DNA of 64,000 nt from UBA5066 sp046331465 (GCA_046331465.1 JAXLQV010000001.1:248001-312000), one strand, 5' to 3'. Counted from the first letter of the stretch, positions 7,884-16,273 are shown. The notes: generated by a model from the sequence alone, not told the origin. Translations and numbers: made by a program.

Positions 7884-9746
7884 TCAGGCCCTCGCGGTCG
7901 AGGGCGCGGTGAAGAGCGCCGTCTCGCGGGTCAGCTTCGTGAGGAGGGGAGAGGGAGGGGGCGCGGAGACCGGCTCGTGCGGCAGCGTGGCGCGGAGGGC
8001 GGGGGCCACCTTCGGCGCGCCGAGCGCGGCCTCGAGGAGGCGCGGCGCCTCGCCGGCGCGGAGGAGCGCGAAGCGCCCGGACGGAGAAGGCGCCGGGTCG
8101 TCGACCCAGCAGCCGCCGCGCGCGAGGAGCCCGGCGAGCGCCGCGGCGTCCCCGAGGGGCGCGGTCGTCCCCGCCGCGGGGTCGAAGACCCTCCCCCGCT
8201 TCGAAGCGAGGAGCGCCGCGGCGCGGTCGGCGGCCGGAGCCGGCAGCGCGAGGCCGGCGGCCGTCGCCGCCTCGGCGAGGAGGTCGGCCGGGAGGGCGAC
8301 CTCCTTCGGCGCGGCGAGGAGGGCCGGGGCGAGCGCGAAGGTCGCGAGCGGGGCGTCGGGCGCCCCCTCGAGTTCGAAGGGCTCCTCGAGCGGCGCGGGG
8401 CCGGGGAGGAGGAGCGAGGCCTTCTCGCCGAGGCCCGCGCGGAACGGCGAGAGGCTCGCGACGAGCGCGCCGCCGGCGAGCTTCTTCTCGAGGCGCTCCC
8501 AGGGGAGGAGCCCCTCGGCGACCGTCGCGTCGAGGAGGAGGAACCCGACGGAGCCGTCCGGGACGGCGTCGAAGGCCGTCGCCGCGGCGAGCTTCGCGTC
8601 TCCGTCCGCCGCGCGCGGGGCCGTCCCGCGGGGGACGAGCGCCCCGCCCGGGGCGCCGAGGAGGAGGTTCAGCGCGGCGATGGCCGCCTCGGCCTCGTCG
8701 GAGAGCGACGCGAGGGCGTCGCCGCCGAGCACGACGGCCGGGCGGTGCGCCGCGAGGTCGCGGGCGAGGGCGGCGACGACGCCGGCCGGGACGCCCGTCT
8801 TCTGCTCGACGAGGGCCGGGGCGAAGCGGGCCGCGAGCGCCTCGAGCTCGGGGAGGCCGGTCGTCCTCGCCGCGAGGAAGGCCGCGTCGGCGAGCTTCTC
8901 GTCGAGGAGGACGTGCGCGAGGCCGAGGGCGAGCGCGGCCTCGGTGCCGGGGGCGAGCGGGACGAAGCGATCGGCGAGGGACGCGCTCTTCGTCCTCGCC
9001 GCGCCCGCGTGGATGACCTCGATCCGCGCCTCGCGCGGGCCGCGGCGGCTCTCGGCGCGGAGGCGCGCGAGCCGGCCGGGGGTCCCGGCGTCCGTCAGGA
9101 CCGGGGCGCCGAACGAGAGGATCCGCAGCGCCTTCGTGTCGTCGAGCCCGAGGGCGACGGGCGCGTCGAAGCGCGCCGCGAGCGCCTCGAGCGAGCGGGC
9201 GATCCCCGCCGCGGGAGGCGCGACGTAGAGGCCGCCGGTGGCGGCCGCGAGCGCGCGGAAGGTCCGCGACAGGCTCCGGCCGGGGCGCCCGTCGACGACG
9301 GCGAACGTCCGCTTCAGGTCCTTCGCGCTCGCCGCGAGGGCCGCGGAAAGGGCGGCGACGGCGGCGGCGCGGTCGATCCGCTCCCGCTTCCCCGCCGAGA
9401 CGCGCTCGGCGTGGAGGGCGCGGAGCGGGTGCTTCGCGAGGTGGTGGGCCGTCAGGCCGAGCGGGCAGAGGCCTCCGTCGCTCGCCGGGTGCGCGGGGAC
9501 GGGGGCGAAGGAGACCGGCTGCGCGCCGAAGCAGCGCGCCTTCAGGCCGCAGGCGACCGGGCAGAGGCTGCAGGACGTGTGCCGGAAGGCGAGCGGCCCG
9601 GCGGGGCGCGGCGTCGGCGTCGGCGGCCTCTGCGTCCAGATCGAGAGGTCGTCGAGGAGCTTCCAGGGGACCGGCGAGAGGGCGATCCCGGCGGCGGCGC
9701 CGGCGCCGGAGAGGAGGAGGTCGCGGCGGGAGAGCTCGAGCTTCAC
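7884..9746 (-). CDS. Tat-exported MopB (molybdopterin oxidoreductase) superfamily subunit, QrcB-like
   Basis: The N-terminus SRRDLLLSGAGAAAGIAL is a twin-arginine signal. CSLCPVACG with LCPLG (~57-93) is the [4Fe-4S] site of MopB proteins. The body is Ala-rich and weakly conserved. At 620 residues it is shorter than working molybdoenzymes, and I cannot see a clear C-terminal molybdopterin-dinucleotide domain. QrcB and the MopB part of ActB are family members without molybdenum, and this one may be too. It starts with GTG ten bases after the cytochrome stop. Position between a multihaem cytochrome and a ferredoxin plus NrfD supports a Qrc/ACIII-like complex acting between periplasmic haem donors and the quinone pool. 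Confidence 0.8.
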   Translation of the reverse strand: MKLELSRRDLLLSGAGAAAGIALSPVPWKLLDDLSIWTQRPPTPTPRPAGPLAFRHTSCSLCPVACGLKARCFGAQPVSFAPVPAHPASDGGLCPLGLTAHHLAKHPLRALHAERVSAGKRERIDRAAAVAALSAALAASAKDLKRTFAVVDGRPGRSLSRTFRALAAATGGLYVAPPAAGIARSLEALAARFDAPVALGLDDTKALRILSFGAPVLTDAGTPGRLARLRAESRRGPREARIEVIHAGAARTKSASLADRFVPLAPGTEAALALGLAHVLLDEKLADAAFLAARTTGLPELEALAARFAPALVEQKTGVPAGVVAALARDLAAHRPAVVLGGDALASLSDEAEAAIAALNLLLGAPGGALVPRGTAPRAADGDAKLAAATAFDAVPDGSVGFLLLDATVAEGLLPWERLEKKLAGGALVASLSPFRAGLGEKASLLLPGPAPLEEPFELEGAPDAPLATFALAPALLAAPKEVALPADLLAEAATAAGLALPAPAADRAAALLASKRGRVFDPAAGTTAPLGDAAALAGLLARGGCWVDDPAPSPSGRFALLRAGEAPRLLEAALGAPKVAPALRATLPHEPVSAPPPSPLLTKLTRETALFTAPSTARA

Positions 9747-9756
9747 GTCGTCCTCC

Positions 9757-10335
9757 TCACTTGTGGCAGTCGATGCAGGCGCTCTCGCGCCCGCCCGCCC
9801 GGTGGCACTGGATGCAGTCGGACATCTTCATCCCCTGCCACTCCTTCCGGCCGGCCCGGGCGATCGAGGGGCCCCAGATGTCGCGGGAGTAGCCGGAGAG
9901 GCGGTTCTCCTGGTAGGCGCGGGTCGTCGTCGACGTCCCCTCGGGGCCGTGGCAGCGCGTGCAGGCGACCTTGTCGCCCGTGACGTGCGGGGCGTGGGGG
10001 AAGTAGACGTTGTCGGGCTGCCGGGCGTAGACGCGCCACGGGACCTCGGCCGCGGGCTCGACGTACTTCGCGACGAGGGCGTTCACGGCGGCGTTCTCGC
10101 CCTTCTCGGCATGGCAGCCGGCGCAGGCCTCGGTCTTCGGGAGGCCGGCGAAGCGGCCGTCCGCGGTCACGGAGTGACAGTCGGCGCAGCCCATGCCCTG
10201 CTCGGCGTGGGCCTTGTGGTTGAACGGGAGCGGCTGCGCCTCGCTCCTGTAGAGGAGGCGGGGGAAGAGGAGCCAGCCCGCCGCGAGAGCGGGGACGAGG
10301 CCGGCGGCGAAGGAGACGGGGGCCGGAAGCTTCAA
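9757..10335 (-). CDS. Membrane-anchored pentahaem cytochrome c (QrcA-like)
   Basis: The 192-residue protein has one N-terminal membrane segment (PVSFAAGLVPALAAGWLLF) followed by five CxxCH haem sites: CADCH, CAGCH, CTRCH, CIQCH and CIDCH. Extra His such as NHKAH and PHAPH could serve as distal ligands. The spacing is of the cytochrome c3/c7 type. The start is a TTG (10333-10335) that overlaps the upstream stop as TTGA and has AGAGAGG just before it. The frame is open further upstream, but that part is shadow of the neighbouring gene. It probably docks a soluble periplasmic cytochrome and feeds the MopB/FeS/NrfD subunits. Confidence 0.85.
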   Translation of the reverse strand: MKLPAPVSFAAGLVPALAAGWLLFPRLLYRSEAQPLPFNHKAHAEQGMGCADCHSVTADGRFAGLPKTEACAGCHAEKGENAAVNALVAKYVEPAAEVPWRVYARQPDNVYFPHAPHVTGDKVACTRCHGPEGTSTTTRAYQENRLSGYSRDIWGPSIARAGRKEWQGMKMSDCIQCHRAGGRESACIDCHK

Positions 10336-11279
10336 GAGAACCTCTCTTCGTCGAAAGCGTTGGAGAGGAGAAGGTGGGAGAGGCGGAGCGCCTCGTCGTG
10401 CGGGAGCTGCCGCACGAGGCCGGGGGCGGGAAGGCCGCCGTCGGCGGCGAGGCGCGCGCCCGAGATCCGTTCCGACGCCTCCTCGGCGAGGGAGCGGAGG
10501 CGAAGCCCCTCGCGTCGCATCCAGGCGGTCGCGGCGTCGCCGCGGAGGAGTCCGTCGTGGACGCGGGAGGCTCCGTTCGGGGAGACGTGGCGGTCGCGGA
10601 CGATCCCCTCGAACAGCCAGCCGAGGCCGTAGGGGTCGCGGGCGAGCCGGGCGGGGTCGGCGCGGAGCGCGCCGTTGACGCCGGTGATGAGGACGGGGTT
10701 GGGGAAGGTGACGGTGAGGTCGACGTCGCGGACCGTGAGGACCGCCGCGGGGCGCTCGACGCCCTTCGTCGTCACGAACTGCACGCGGTCGATCCCGCCG
10801 AGCGTCCGCGCGAGGAACGCGTCGACGCCGATGTGGCAGACGCCGTCGGAGGCGACGGCGAGCCACGTGTGGGTCGGGGCGAACCAGAGCCAGCTCGGGA
10901 CGGGGACGCCGTCGGCGTCGTCGACGAGGGGGGCGGGCTCACCCGGGGCGGGCGAAGGGGCCGCCGTGCGCGCGAGCGCGAGGAAGAGGTCGCAGTAGCG
11001 GTGCGACTCGCTGCCGCAGCGCGAGAAGGCCTGGTCGCTCCAGGGGATCAGCTTCGTCACCGGGGCCGCGGAGCAGTACTGGGCGAGCGATTCGGCGTGG
11101 AACGGGCACGCCGCGGCGACCGGGTGGTCCTCGTTCCTGTCGCGGACGACGGGGCACTCGCGCCACGCCGGCGAGCCGCACCGCTCGTCGGCCGCCGTCC
11201 CCGTCCGCACGATCTGCTTGCGGAACGGGGAGGCCTGGCACGACTGGACGTGCGCCTCGCGGAGGAAGGGGCAACGCAC
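10332..11279 (-). CDS. Cys-rich protein with H-protein-like domain
   Basis: Second gene of the redox operon, 315 residues, no obvious signal peptide or membrane helix. The first ~100 residues hold two similar modules: CPFLREAHVQSC..RCGSPAWREC and CPFHAESLAQYC..RCGSESHRYC, each with four Cys in matching spacing. A degenerate glycine-cleavage-H fold follows (WFAPTHTWLAVASDGVCHIGVD onward, ~135-210); the lipoyl lysine position is Asp. The C-terminal ~90 residues (WLFEGIVRDR onward) resemble the tail of the membrane-bound H-like protein at the operon end, so the two appear to be diverged paralogues. The Cys modules could bind metal or Fe-S, or form disulfides. The GTG start lies 25 bases after the small gene. 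Function unknown. Confidence 0.7.
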   Translation of the reverse strand: MRCPFLREAHVQSCQASPFRKQIVRTGTAADERCGSPAWRECPVVRDRNEDHPVAAACPFHAESLAQYCSAAPVTKLIPWSDQAFSRCGSESHRYCDLFLALARTAAPSPAPGEPAPLVDDADGVPVPSWLWFAPTHTWLAVASDGVCHIGVDAFLARTLGGIDRVQFVTTKGVERPAAVLTVRDVDLTVTFPNPVLITGVNGALRADPARLARDPYGLGWLFEGIVRDRHVSPNGASRVHDGLLRGDAATAWMRREGLRLRSLAEEASERISGARLAADGGLPAPGLVRQLPHDEALRLSHLLLSNAFDEERFS

Positions 11280-11304
11280 TGTGTCGTCCTCGGCCGCCCC
11301 GCGG

Positions 11305-11544
11305 CTACTTCTTCTTCTCCTCGTCCTCGTCGACCTTCTCGCCGCCGTCGGCCATCGTCAGGCCGAGCTCGGGGAGGAAGGCGGCGTGCGGGTCGAGGTC
11401 GTGGACGGCGACGCGGCTCTTCGCCTTCTCGCGCAGGTCGCGCAGGACCGCCCAGGCGAGGGCGGCGATCCCGGCCAGGGTCGCGAGGCCGAGCCCGGCG
11501 TTCGTCAGGTTGAGCCAGAGGATCTCGGTGTCGGTGGGCTGCAT
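11305..11544 (-). CDS. Small single-helix membrane protein, first gene of the redox operon
   Basis: 79 residues with one transmembrane segment (~13-35, LTNAGLGLATLAGIAALAWAV), a basic stretch after it and an acidic, Lys-rich tail (DEDEEKKK). The ATG has GGAGG at good spacing. No family recognised. Its place at the head of the cytochrome/NrfD operon suggests a small assembly or anchoring subunit of that complex. Confidence 0.65.
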   Translation of the reverse strand: MQPTDTEILWLNLTNAGLGLATLAGIAALAWAVLRDLREKAKSRVAVHDLDPHAAFLPELGLTMADGGEKVDEDEEKKK

Positions 11545-11567
11545 CGGAAACCTCCTCGCGTCGGGAT

Positions 11568-11609
11568 TTCCCTCGCGGGGAAGCCGGCGCACCCTGTGAG
11601 GTGCAGGGT
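11568..11609 (-). promoter_or_regulatory. Short dyads upstream of the redox operon
   Basis: Two imperfect palindromes lie in the 227-base gap before the operon: TTCCCTCGCGGGGAA (11568-11582) and ACCCTGTGAGGTGCAGGGT (11591-11609). Either could be an operator for a redox-responsive regulator. No clear -35/-10 pair is visible and this is a weak call. Confidence 0.25.
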
Positions 11610-11721
11610 CCGTGCCGCCGGTCGGCGGAAACGGCGCGGATCGAGGAAGTCGATGCAGGGAATCAGGATGCGGCGACGGAGCGGAGGGCGGCCCCGGCGG
11701 CCGGACCGGCTCGCGTGCCGG

Positions 11722-11768
11722 GAATCCCGACGACCGCGTCGGGCATCCCGACGCGGTCGTCCGGATTC
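11722..11768 (-). terminator. 22-bp hairpin after the ABC exporter operon
   Basis: Arms 11722-11743 and 11747-11768 pair at 21 of 22 positions around a three-base loop CAT. It begins three bases after the permease stop on the minus strand. There is no U tract on either side, so it may stabilise the 3' end or block read-through into the redox operon rather than act as a classic intrinsic terminator. Confidence 0.55.
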
Positions 11769-11771
11769 ACC

Positions 11772-13106
11772 TCACGCTTCCTTCAGCCAGCGCCAGAGCT
11801 CGGGGATCGTCGGCCGCTTCCCGGTCGCGAGGATTCCGGCCCGGAAGACCTTCGCCGTCGTCTTCAGGAGGAAGGCGATCGTCGCGACCGAGAGGAGGAG
11901 CGAGAGCGCGACCTGCCAGGCCGGAGGCTCGGAGACGAGGATCCTCACGAACATCGTCATCGGCGTGTAGATCGGGACGAGCGAGAGGACGACCGAGAGC
12001 GTCGAGTCGGGGCTCGTCAGGATCGGCATCAGGAGGAACCAGGGGACGAGCAGGACGAAGACGACCGGGGTCAGCACCTGCTGCGCCTCCTTCTCCGAGC
12101 TGACGATCGCGCCCCCCGCGGCGTAGATGCCGACCGACACGAGGTAGGAGAGGAGGAAGAACACCACGAACCAGACGGCGACGGAGGGACGGAGGACGGC
12201 CGAGAGGTCGACGCCGGCGGCCTGCGCCTGCGAGAGCCCCGACCCGGCGACGAGGGCGACCATCGTCACCCAGACGGCGATCTGAGTCAGGCCGATCGCG
12301 GCCATCCCGAGGATCTTCCCGGAGAGGAGCTCCATCGGGGTCATCGACGAGACGAGGATCTCGACGACCCGGTCCGTCTTCTCCTGGATGACGCCCCGCA
12401 TCACCTCCTGACCGTAGACGAGCGACGGGATGAAGAGGAGCGTGAGGAAGAGCATCGCGACGACGAAGCTCGACTCGCCTCCGGTCCGCTCCTGGCCGCT
12501 CTTCGTCACCTGGACCGACTGGACGGGGACGGTCGCGAGGAGCAGCTCCAGCTCCGCGCCGGCCATCCCGCGGGCGGCGAGGCGTTCGTGCTGGAGCGCG
12601 GTGTTGACGACCCGGCCGAGCTTCTCCTGCGCGAGGAGGTCGGCCGCCGAGCGGCTGAAGTAGGTGAGGTGCGCGGAGGGGTTCTCGAACGCGTCGGCCG
12701 GGACGAGGAGAACGCCGTCGAGGCGCGTCTCCTTCGGCGTCCGCTCCGCGGAGAGGCGCTCGAGGTACGGGCCGACGGCGTTCTTCGCGTCGGCCCCCGA
12801 GAGGTCGACGTACTGGGGAAGGACCTTCCCGCCCGGCGCCGCCGAGCGCCCCGCCCGGACGCCGCGGGCGAAGGGAGAGCCCCCGCCCGGCATCTCCTTC
12901 AGGAGCGCCGCCGCGACCTCGCCGAGCCGCCCCGTGCCGTCGAGAATCGCGACGCGCCGCTCGCCCATCCCCTTCGTCGCGAGGAGGGCGGGGACGACCA
13001 TCAGCGCCGCCATCAGGAACGGCGCGAGGACGGTCATCACCAGGAACGACGGCTTGCGCACCGTCTCGCGGTACTCGCGCTTGAGGACGGCCCAGAGCTT
13101 CCTCAC
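11772..13106 (-). CDS. ABC-2 type exporter permease (NatB-like)
   Basis: The 444-residue permease has the layout of the NatB/COG1668 family: one N-terminal helix (~21-43), a large periplasmic part (~45-235), then a block of five to six helices beginning SSFVVAMLFLTLLFIPSLVYGQEV. The segment QEVMRGVIQEKTDRVVEILVSSM is typical of this family. GTG start overlapping the ATPase stop (GTGA), so the two are translated together. The substrate cannot be told; in other bacteria NatAB moves sodium, and relatives export peptides or antibiotics. Confidence 0.85.
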   Translation of the reverse strand: MRKLWAVLKREYRETVRKPSFLVMTVLAPFLMAALMVVPALLATKGMGERRVAILDGTGRLGEVAAALLKEMPGGGSPFARGVRAGRSAAPGGKVLPQYVDLSGADAKNAVGPYLERLSAERTPKETRLDGVLLVPADAFENPSAHLTYFSRSAADLLAQEKLGRVVNTALQHERLAARGMAGAELELLLATVPVQSVQVTKSGQERTGGESSFVVAMLFLTLLFIPSLVYGQEVMRGVIQEKTDRVVEILVSSMTPMELLSGKILGMAAIGLTQIAVWVTMVALVAGSGLSQAQAAGVDLSAVLRPSVAVWFVVFFLLSYLVSVGIYAAGGAIVSSEKEAQQVLTPVVFVLLVPWFLLMPILTSPDSTLSVVLSLVPIYTPMTMFVRILVSEPPAWQVALSLLLSVATIAFLLKTTAKVFRAGILATGKRPTIPELWRWLKEA

Positions 13107-14020
13107 GCCGCCACCTCCGCGGCCGGCGCGCCGCCGACCGCGTCGAGGAAGACCTCCTCGAGCGACGGCGCCACGACCTCGAACCTGAGGACGCGGAGGC
13201 GCCCCACCGCGGCGGCGAGGACCTCCTGCGCGTCGGCGCCGGGCGCGAGTCGCAGCTCGGCGCGGTTCGTGTCGACGCGGGCGGAGGCGACGCCCGGCGC
13301 CTCCGCGAGGAACGCGCCGTCCCCCTCGAACTCGAGGTGGACGGCGTTCGTCCCGCCGGAGGCCTTCACGTCGGCGAGGGGACCGGCCCTCACGACCTTC
13401 CCCTCGTGCACGAGGACGATCTCGTCGCAGAGCTTCTCGGCCTCGCCCATCTGGTGGGTCGAGAGGAGGATCGCCTTCCCCTCCGCCGCGAGCTCGCGCA
13501 GGAGCCGCCTGACGAGGACGACGTTCACCGGGTCGAGCCCCGAGCCCGGCTCGTCGAGGACGACGAGGTCGGGGTCGAAGAGGAGGGCGCCCGCGAGCTG
13601 CACCTTCTGCTGGTTCCCCTTCGAGAGCTCCTCGACCTTCGCGTCGCGCTTCTCCGCGAGCTCGAAGCGCGCGAGCCACCTCTCGGCGGCCGGCCGGGCC
13701 GCGGCGGGCGGGCGCCCCTTGATCTCGGCGAGGAAGAGGAGCTGGTCGAGGACGCGCATCTTCCGGTAGAGGCCGCGCTCCTCGGGGAGGTAGCCGAGTC
13801 GGTCGCGCGCCTCGGCGACGCCCGCGCCGAAGAGCTCGACGCGGCCGCGGTCGGGGTGGAGGACGCCCGTGATCATCCGGAGCGTCGTCGTCTTGCCGGC
13901 GCCGTTCCGGCCGAGGAGGCCGGTGATGCGCCCGGAGGCGACCTCGAAGGAGACGCCGTCGACGGCCTTCACCTTCCCGTAGTGCTTCACGACGTCGTGG
14001 ACGGAGAGGACTCGGCTCAC
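13103..14020 (-). CDS. ABC exporter ATP-binding protein (NatA-like)
   Basis: 305-residue nucleotide-binding subunit with Walker A GRNGAGKTT (~37-45), signature LSKGNQQKVQLAGAL (~138), Walker B DLVVLDEPGSGLDP and switch His in STHQM, plus a C-terminal regulatory extension typical of ABC-2 ATPases. It powers the downstream permease. GTG start with no Shine-Dalgarno but a TAAGAT eight bases upstream, pointing to a leaderless transcript. Confidence 0.9.
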   Translation of the reverse strand: MSRVLSVHDVVKHYGKVKAVDGVSFEVASGRITGLLGRNGAGKTTTLRMITGVLHPDRGRVELFGAGVAEARDRLGYLPEERGLYRKMRVLDQLLFLAEIKGRPPAAARPAAERWLARFELAEKRDAKVEELSKGNQQKVQLAGALLFDPDLVVLDEPGSGLDPVNVVLVRRLLRELAAEGKAILLSTHQMGEAEKLCDEIVLVHEGKVVRAGPLADVKASGGTNAVHLEFEGDGAFLAEAPGVASARVDTNRAELRLAPGADAQEVLAAAVGRLRVLRFEVVAPSLEEVFLDAVGGAPAAEVAA

Positions 14021-14028
14021 GGCGCGGG

Positions 14029-14034
14029 ATCTTA
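14029..14034 (-). promoter_or_regulatory. TANNNT -10 element (TAAGAT) before the ABC exporter operon
   Basis: TAAGAT on the minus strand ends eight bases before the GTG of the ATPase gene. No ribosome site fits between, so transcription probably starts at or next to the start codon. Confidence 0.45.
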
Positions 14035-14071
14035 CGCACCCGGCGGGCGGGGCGCGCGGGGCGGCGGGACG

Positions 14072-14485
14072 CTACGAGTTGTAGTGCTCGCAGAGGAAGC
14101 GGATGCCGACGCCCATCACGGCCTCCCAGGCCTGGTCGACGTCCTCGGACCAGCCCGGGTCGCACGCCTTGACCGTCTTCAGGAGGCTGTCGAGCCAGAG
14201 GTCGTAGAGCTCGGCCCCGATGCGGAGCTGCCGGGAGCCGTGGCGCTCGGCGAGCGGGCCGAGGAAGGTCTCCGGGCCCTTCTCCTCGTCGCGGGCGGCC
14301 TGGAGCATCGTGTCGAAGGAGGCCCGCAGCGCCGCCTTCTGGCGGTCGAAGTCCGTCCCCGCGAACTTCTCCCGGACCTTCGGGGAGGCGCCGAGGAAGT
14401 TGCCGTAGAAGATGTCGAGGAAGTCCGGGTCCGCCAGGCATCGCGCGAGGCTCTCCTCGAACGTCCGAAGGGTCCGGGCTTCCAT
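14072..14485 (-). CDS. Single-domain globin
   Basis: The 137-residue alpha-helical protein has a globin pattern. The proximal His is most likely in LAERHGSRQL (~83), and hydrophobic helices with YDLWLDSLLKTV and AWEAVMGVGIRFLCEHY follow. Similar single-domain globins bind O2 or NO and serve sensing or detoxification. ATG start with AGGAG about six bases upstream. It is divergent from the SDR gene, with the palindrome GCCGATAATCGGC (14574-14586) in the shared upstream region. Haem state and ligand cannot be inferred from sequence alone. Confidence 0.75.
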   Translation of the reverse strand: MEARTLRTFEESLARCLADPDFLDIFYGNFLGASPKVREKFAGTDFDRQKAALRASFDTMLQAARDEEKGPETFLGPLAERHGSRQLRIGAELYDLWLDSLLKTVKACDPGWSEDVDQAWEAVMGVGIRFLCEHYNS

Positions 14486-14626
14486 CGTGTTCTCCTTCGA
14501 CGCGCATGGTAGCCGGAACGCACTCTGGCGCGCGAGGAATCGGCTCCGCCACCGCGAAGGAACCCGCTGGCTCGCCGATAATCGGCAGTCGCCCGGCGGG
14601 ACAGGTCCGGGCGACGAGGGGTGTCC

Positions 14627-15376
14627 ATGAGACTTCGCGGAAGGGTCGCTCTCGTCACGGGCTCGAGCCGGGGCATCGGGGCGGCGACGGCGCGGCTCCT
14701 CGCCTCCGAGGGGGCCTCCGTCTGCGTGAACTACAGGTCGAGCGAGGCCGCGGCGGCCGCGGTCGTCGAGGAGATTCGCGCGCAGGGCGGCCGGGCCGTC
14801 GCGGTGAGGGCCGACGTGACGGAGCGGGACGAGGTCGATCACCTCGTCCGGTTCGCCGAGAGGGAGCTCGGGCCCGTCGACGTCCTCGTGGCAAACGCCG
14901 GGATGGGAGTCCACCTCGCCCCGTTCCTCGCCTACCCGTGGGAGGAGTTCGAGGCGAAGCTCCTCGGCGAGACGCGCGCCGTCTTCTTCGTGGCGCAGGC
15001 CGTCGCCCGCGGGATGGCCGCGAGGAAGTCGGGAGCGATCGTCGTCGTCTCGAGCGGCCTCTCGCGCCACCCGGGCGACGGCTTCAGCGCCCACAGCGCC
15101 GCCAAGTCGGCCCTCGACGGCCTCGTGCGCGCCCTCGCCCACGAGCTGGGGCCGGACGGGATCCGCGTGAACACCGTCGCTCCCGGTCTCACCCTCACCG
15201 ACGCCACCGCCTTCCTCCCCGAGGTCGCCCGGGCGCGCACGGCCGCCGGGAGCTGCCTGAAGCGCAACGCCCTCCCCGAGGACGTGGCCGGGGCGATCCT
15301 CGCGCTCGTCGCCGACACCGGGCGGCACGTGACGGGCGTCTACCTGCCGGTCGACGGCGGCGTCGTCATGACCTGA
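14627..15376 (+). CDS. Short-chain dehydrogenase/reductase with altered active site
   Basis: 249-residue Rossmann enzyme of the FabG type. It has the cofactor motif TGSSRGIG (~12-19), an Arg after the second strand (NYRSS) suggesting NADP(H), NAG (~89) and the active-site Ser in VVVSSG. The catalytic YxxxK reads HSAAK, so Tyr is replaced by His while Lys is kept. It may use another mechanism, or be a binding or structural homologue. I chose the ATG at 14627 because GAGGGG lies six bases upstream; the GTG at 14621 would leave no spacing. Stands alone; substrate unknown. Confidence 0.82.
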   Translation: MRLRGRVALVTGSSRGIGAATARLLASEGASVCVNYRSSEAAAAAVVEEIRAQGGRAVAVRADVTERDEVDHLVRFAERELGPVDVLVANAGMGVHLAPFLAYPWEEFEAKLLGETRAVFFVAQAVARGMAARKSGAIVVVSSGLSRHPGDGFSAHSAAKSALDGLVRALAHELGPDGIRVNTVAPGLTLTDATAFLPEVARARTAAGSCLKRNALPEDVAGAILALVADTGRHVTGVYLPVDGGVVMT

Positions 15377-15400
15377 GGGCGGGCTCCCTCGACGCGCGCG

Positions 15401-16273
15401 TCAGCCCGCGCGGCGCGCCGCGATCTCTCCGGCGAGGGCCACGACCCGCGCGGCCTCCCTCGCGTGGAGCTCCTCGACGAGGCGCCCGTCGACGACGATG
15501 ACGCCACGGCCGCCGTCGCGCGCCTCGCGCCACGCGGCGAGGAGCCTGCGCGCCGCCTCCACCTCGCCGGGATCCGGCGCGAAGAGCCGGTTCGCGGCCT
15601 CGATCGTCCGCGGGTGGATCAGCGTCTTGCCGTCGAAGCCGAGGTCGCGGCCCTGCCGGCAGGCCGCCTCGAAGCCCGCCTCGTCGTCGAGAGCGAGGTG
15701 GACCCCGTCGAGCGCCGCGAGGCCGTGCGCGCGCGCGGCGAGGACGATCGCCGAGAGCGAGAAGAGGAGCGGCTCGCGCGACGGCACGTGCCGGGCGCGG
15801 AGCTCCTTCGCGAGGTCGGAGGTTCCGGCGACGAGGCCGGCGACCGAGGGGTGCGCCCCGGCGAGCGCGTCGGCCGCGAGGACGCCGCGGGGGGTCTCGA
15901 CCGTCAGCCAGAGCGGGAGGCCGGGCGGGGCGCCGGCGGCGGCGAGGAGGGACGCCGCGGCGGCGACGTCGCCGGGCGACTCGACCTTCGGCAGGACGAT
16001 CCCGTCGGCGCCCGAGCGCGCGATCGCCCCGAGGTCCTCCTCGAACCACGCCGTGCCGTGCGCGTTGACGCGGACGAGCGCCTCGCGCGGCGCGAAGCCC
16101 CCCTCGGCGAGCGCGGCGACGACCGCGGCGCGCGCGGCCTCCTTCGACTCCGGGGCGACCGAGTCCTCGAGGTCGAGGATGAGGCCGTCGCACGGGAGCG
16201 TCCGCGCCTTCGCGAGCGCCTTCGCGTTCGAGCCGGGGACGTAGAGGACGGAGCGGCGAGGCCGGACCGTCAC
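15401..16273 (-). CDS. CitE/HpcH-family acyl-CoA lyase
   Basis: 290-residue TIM-barrel lyase of the CitE-like group (citryl-, citramalyl-, malyl- or methylmalyl-CoA lyases). It has RSVLYVPGSN at the N-terminus, LILDLEDSV (metal-binding Asp/Glu), the RVN strand, VLPKVES and the second metal site in LTVETPRGVLAA. FDGKTLIHPRTIEAAN near the C-terminus is typical of the family. Its GTG overlaps the stop of a 69-residue gene (GTGA), so the two are coupled. Citramalyl-CoA or malyl-CoA would fit the neighbouring dicarboxylate operon (17548-22608), but the exact substrate is inferred. Confidence 0.85.
   Translation of the reverse strand: MTVRPRRSVLYVPGSNAKALAKARTLPCDGLILDLEDSVAPESKEAARAAVVAALAEGGFAPREALVRVNAHGTAWFEEDLGAIARSGADGIVLPKVESPGDVAAAASLLAAAGAPPGLPLWLTVETPRGVLAADALAGAHPSVAGLVAGTSDLAKELRARHVPSREPLLFSLSAIVLAARAHGLAALDGVHLALDDEAGFEAACRQGRDLGFDGKTLIHPRTIEAANRLFAPDPGEVEAARRLLAAWREARDGGRGVIVVDGRLVEELHAREAARVVALAGEIAARRAG

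Noticed and set aside
11601..11970. Plus-strand open frames in and across the gap before the ABC exporter
   Set aside because: Low-complexity Arg-rich translation over the hairpin and antisense to the permease; no start signals.
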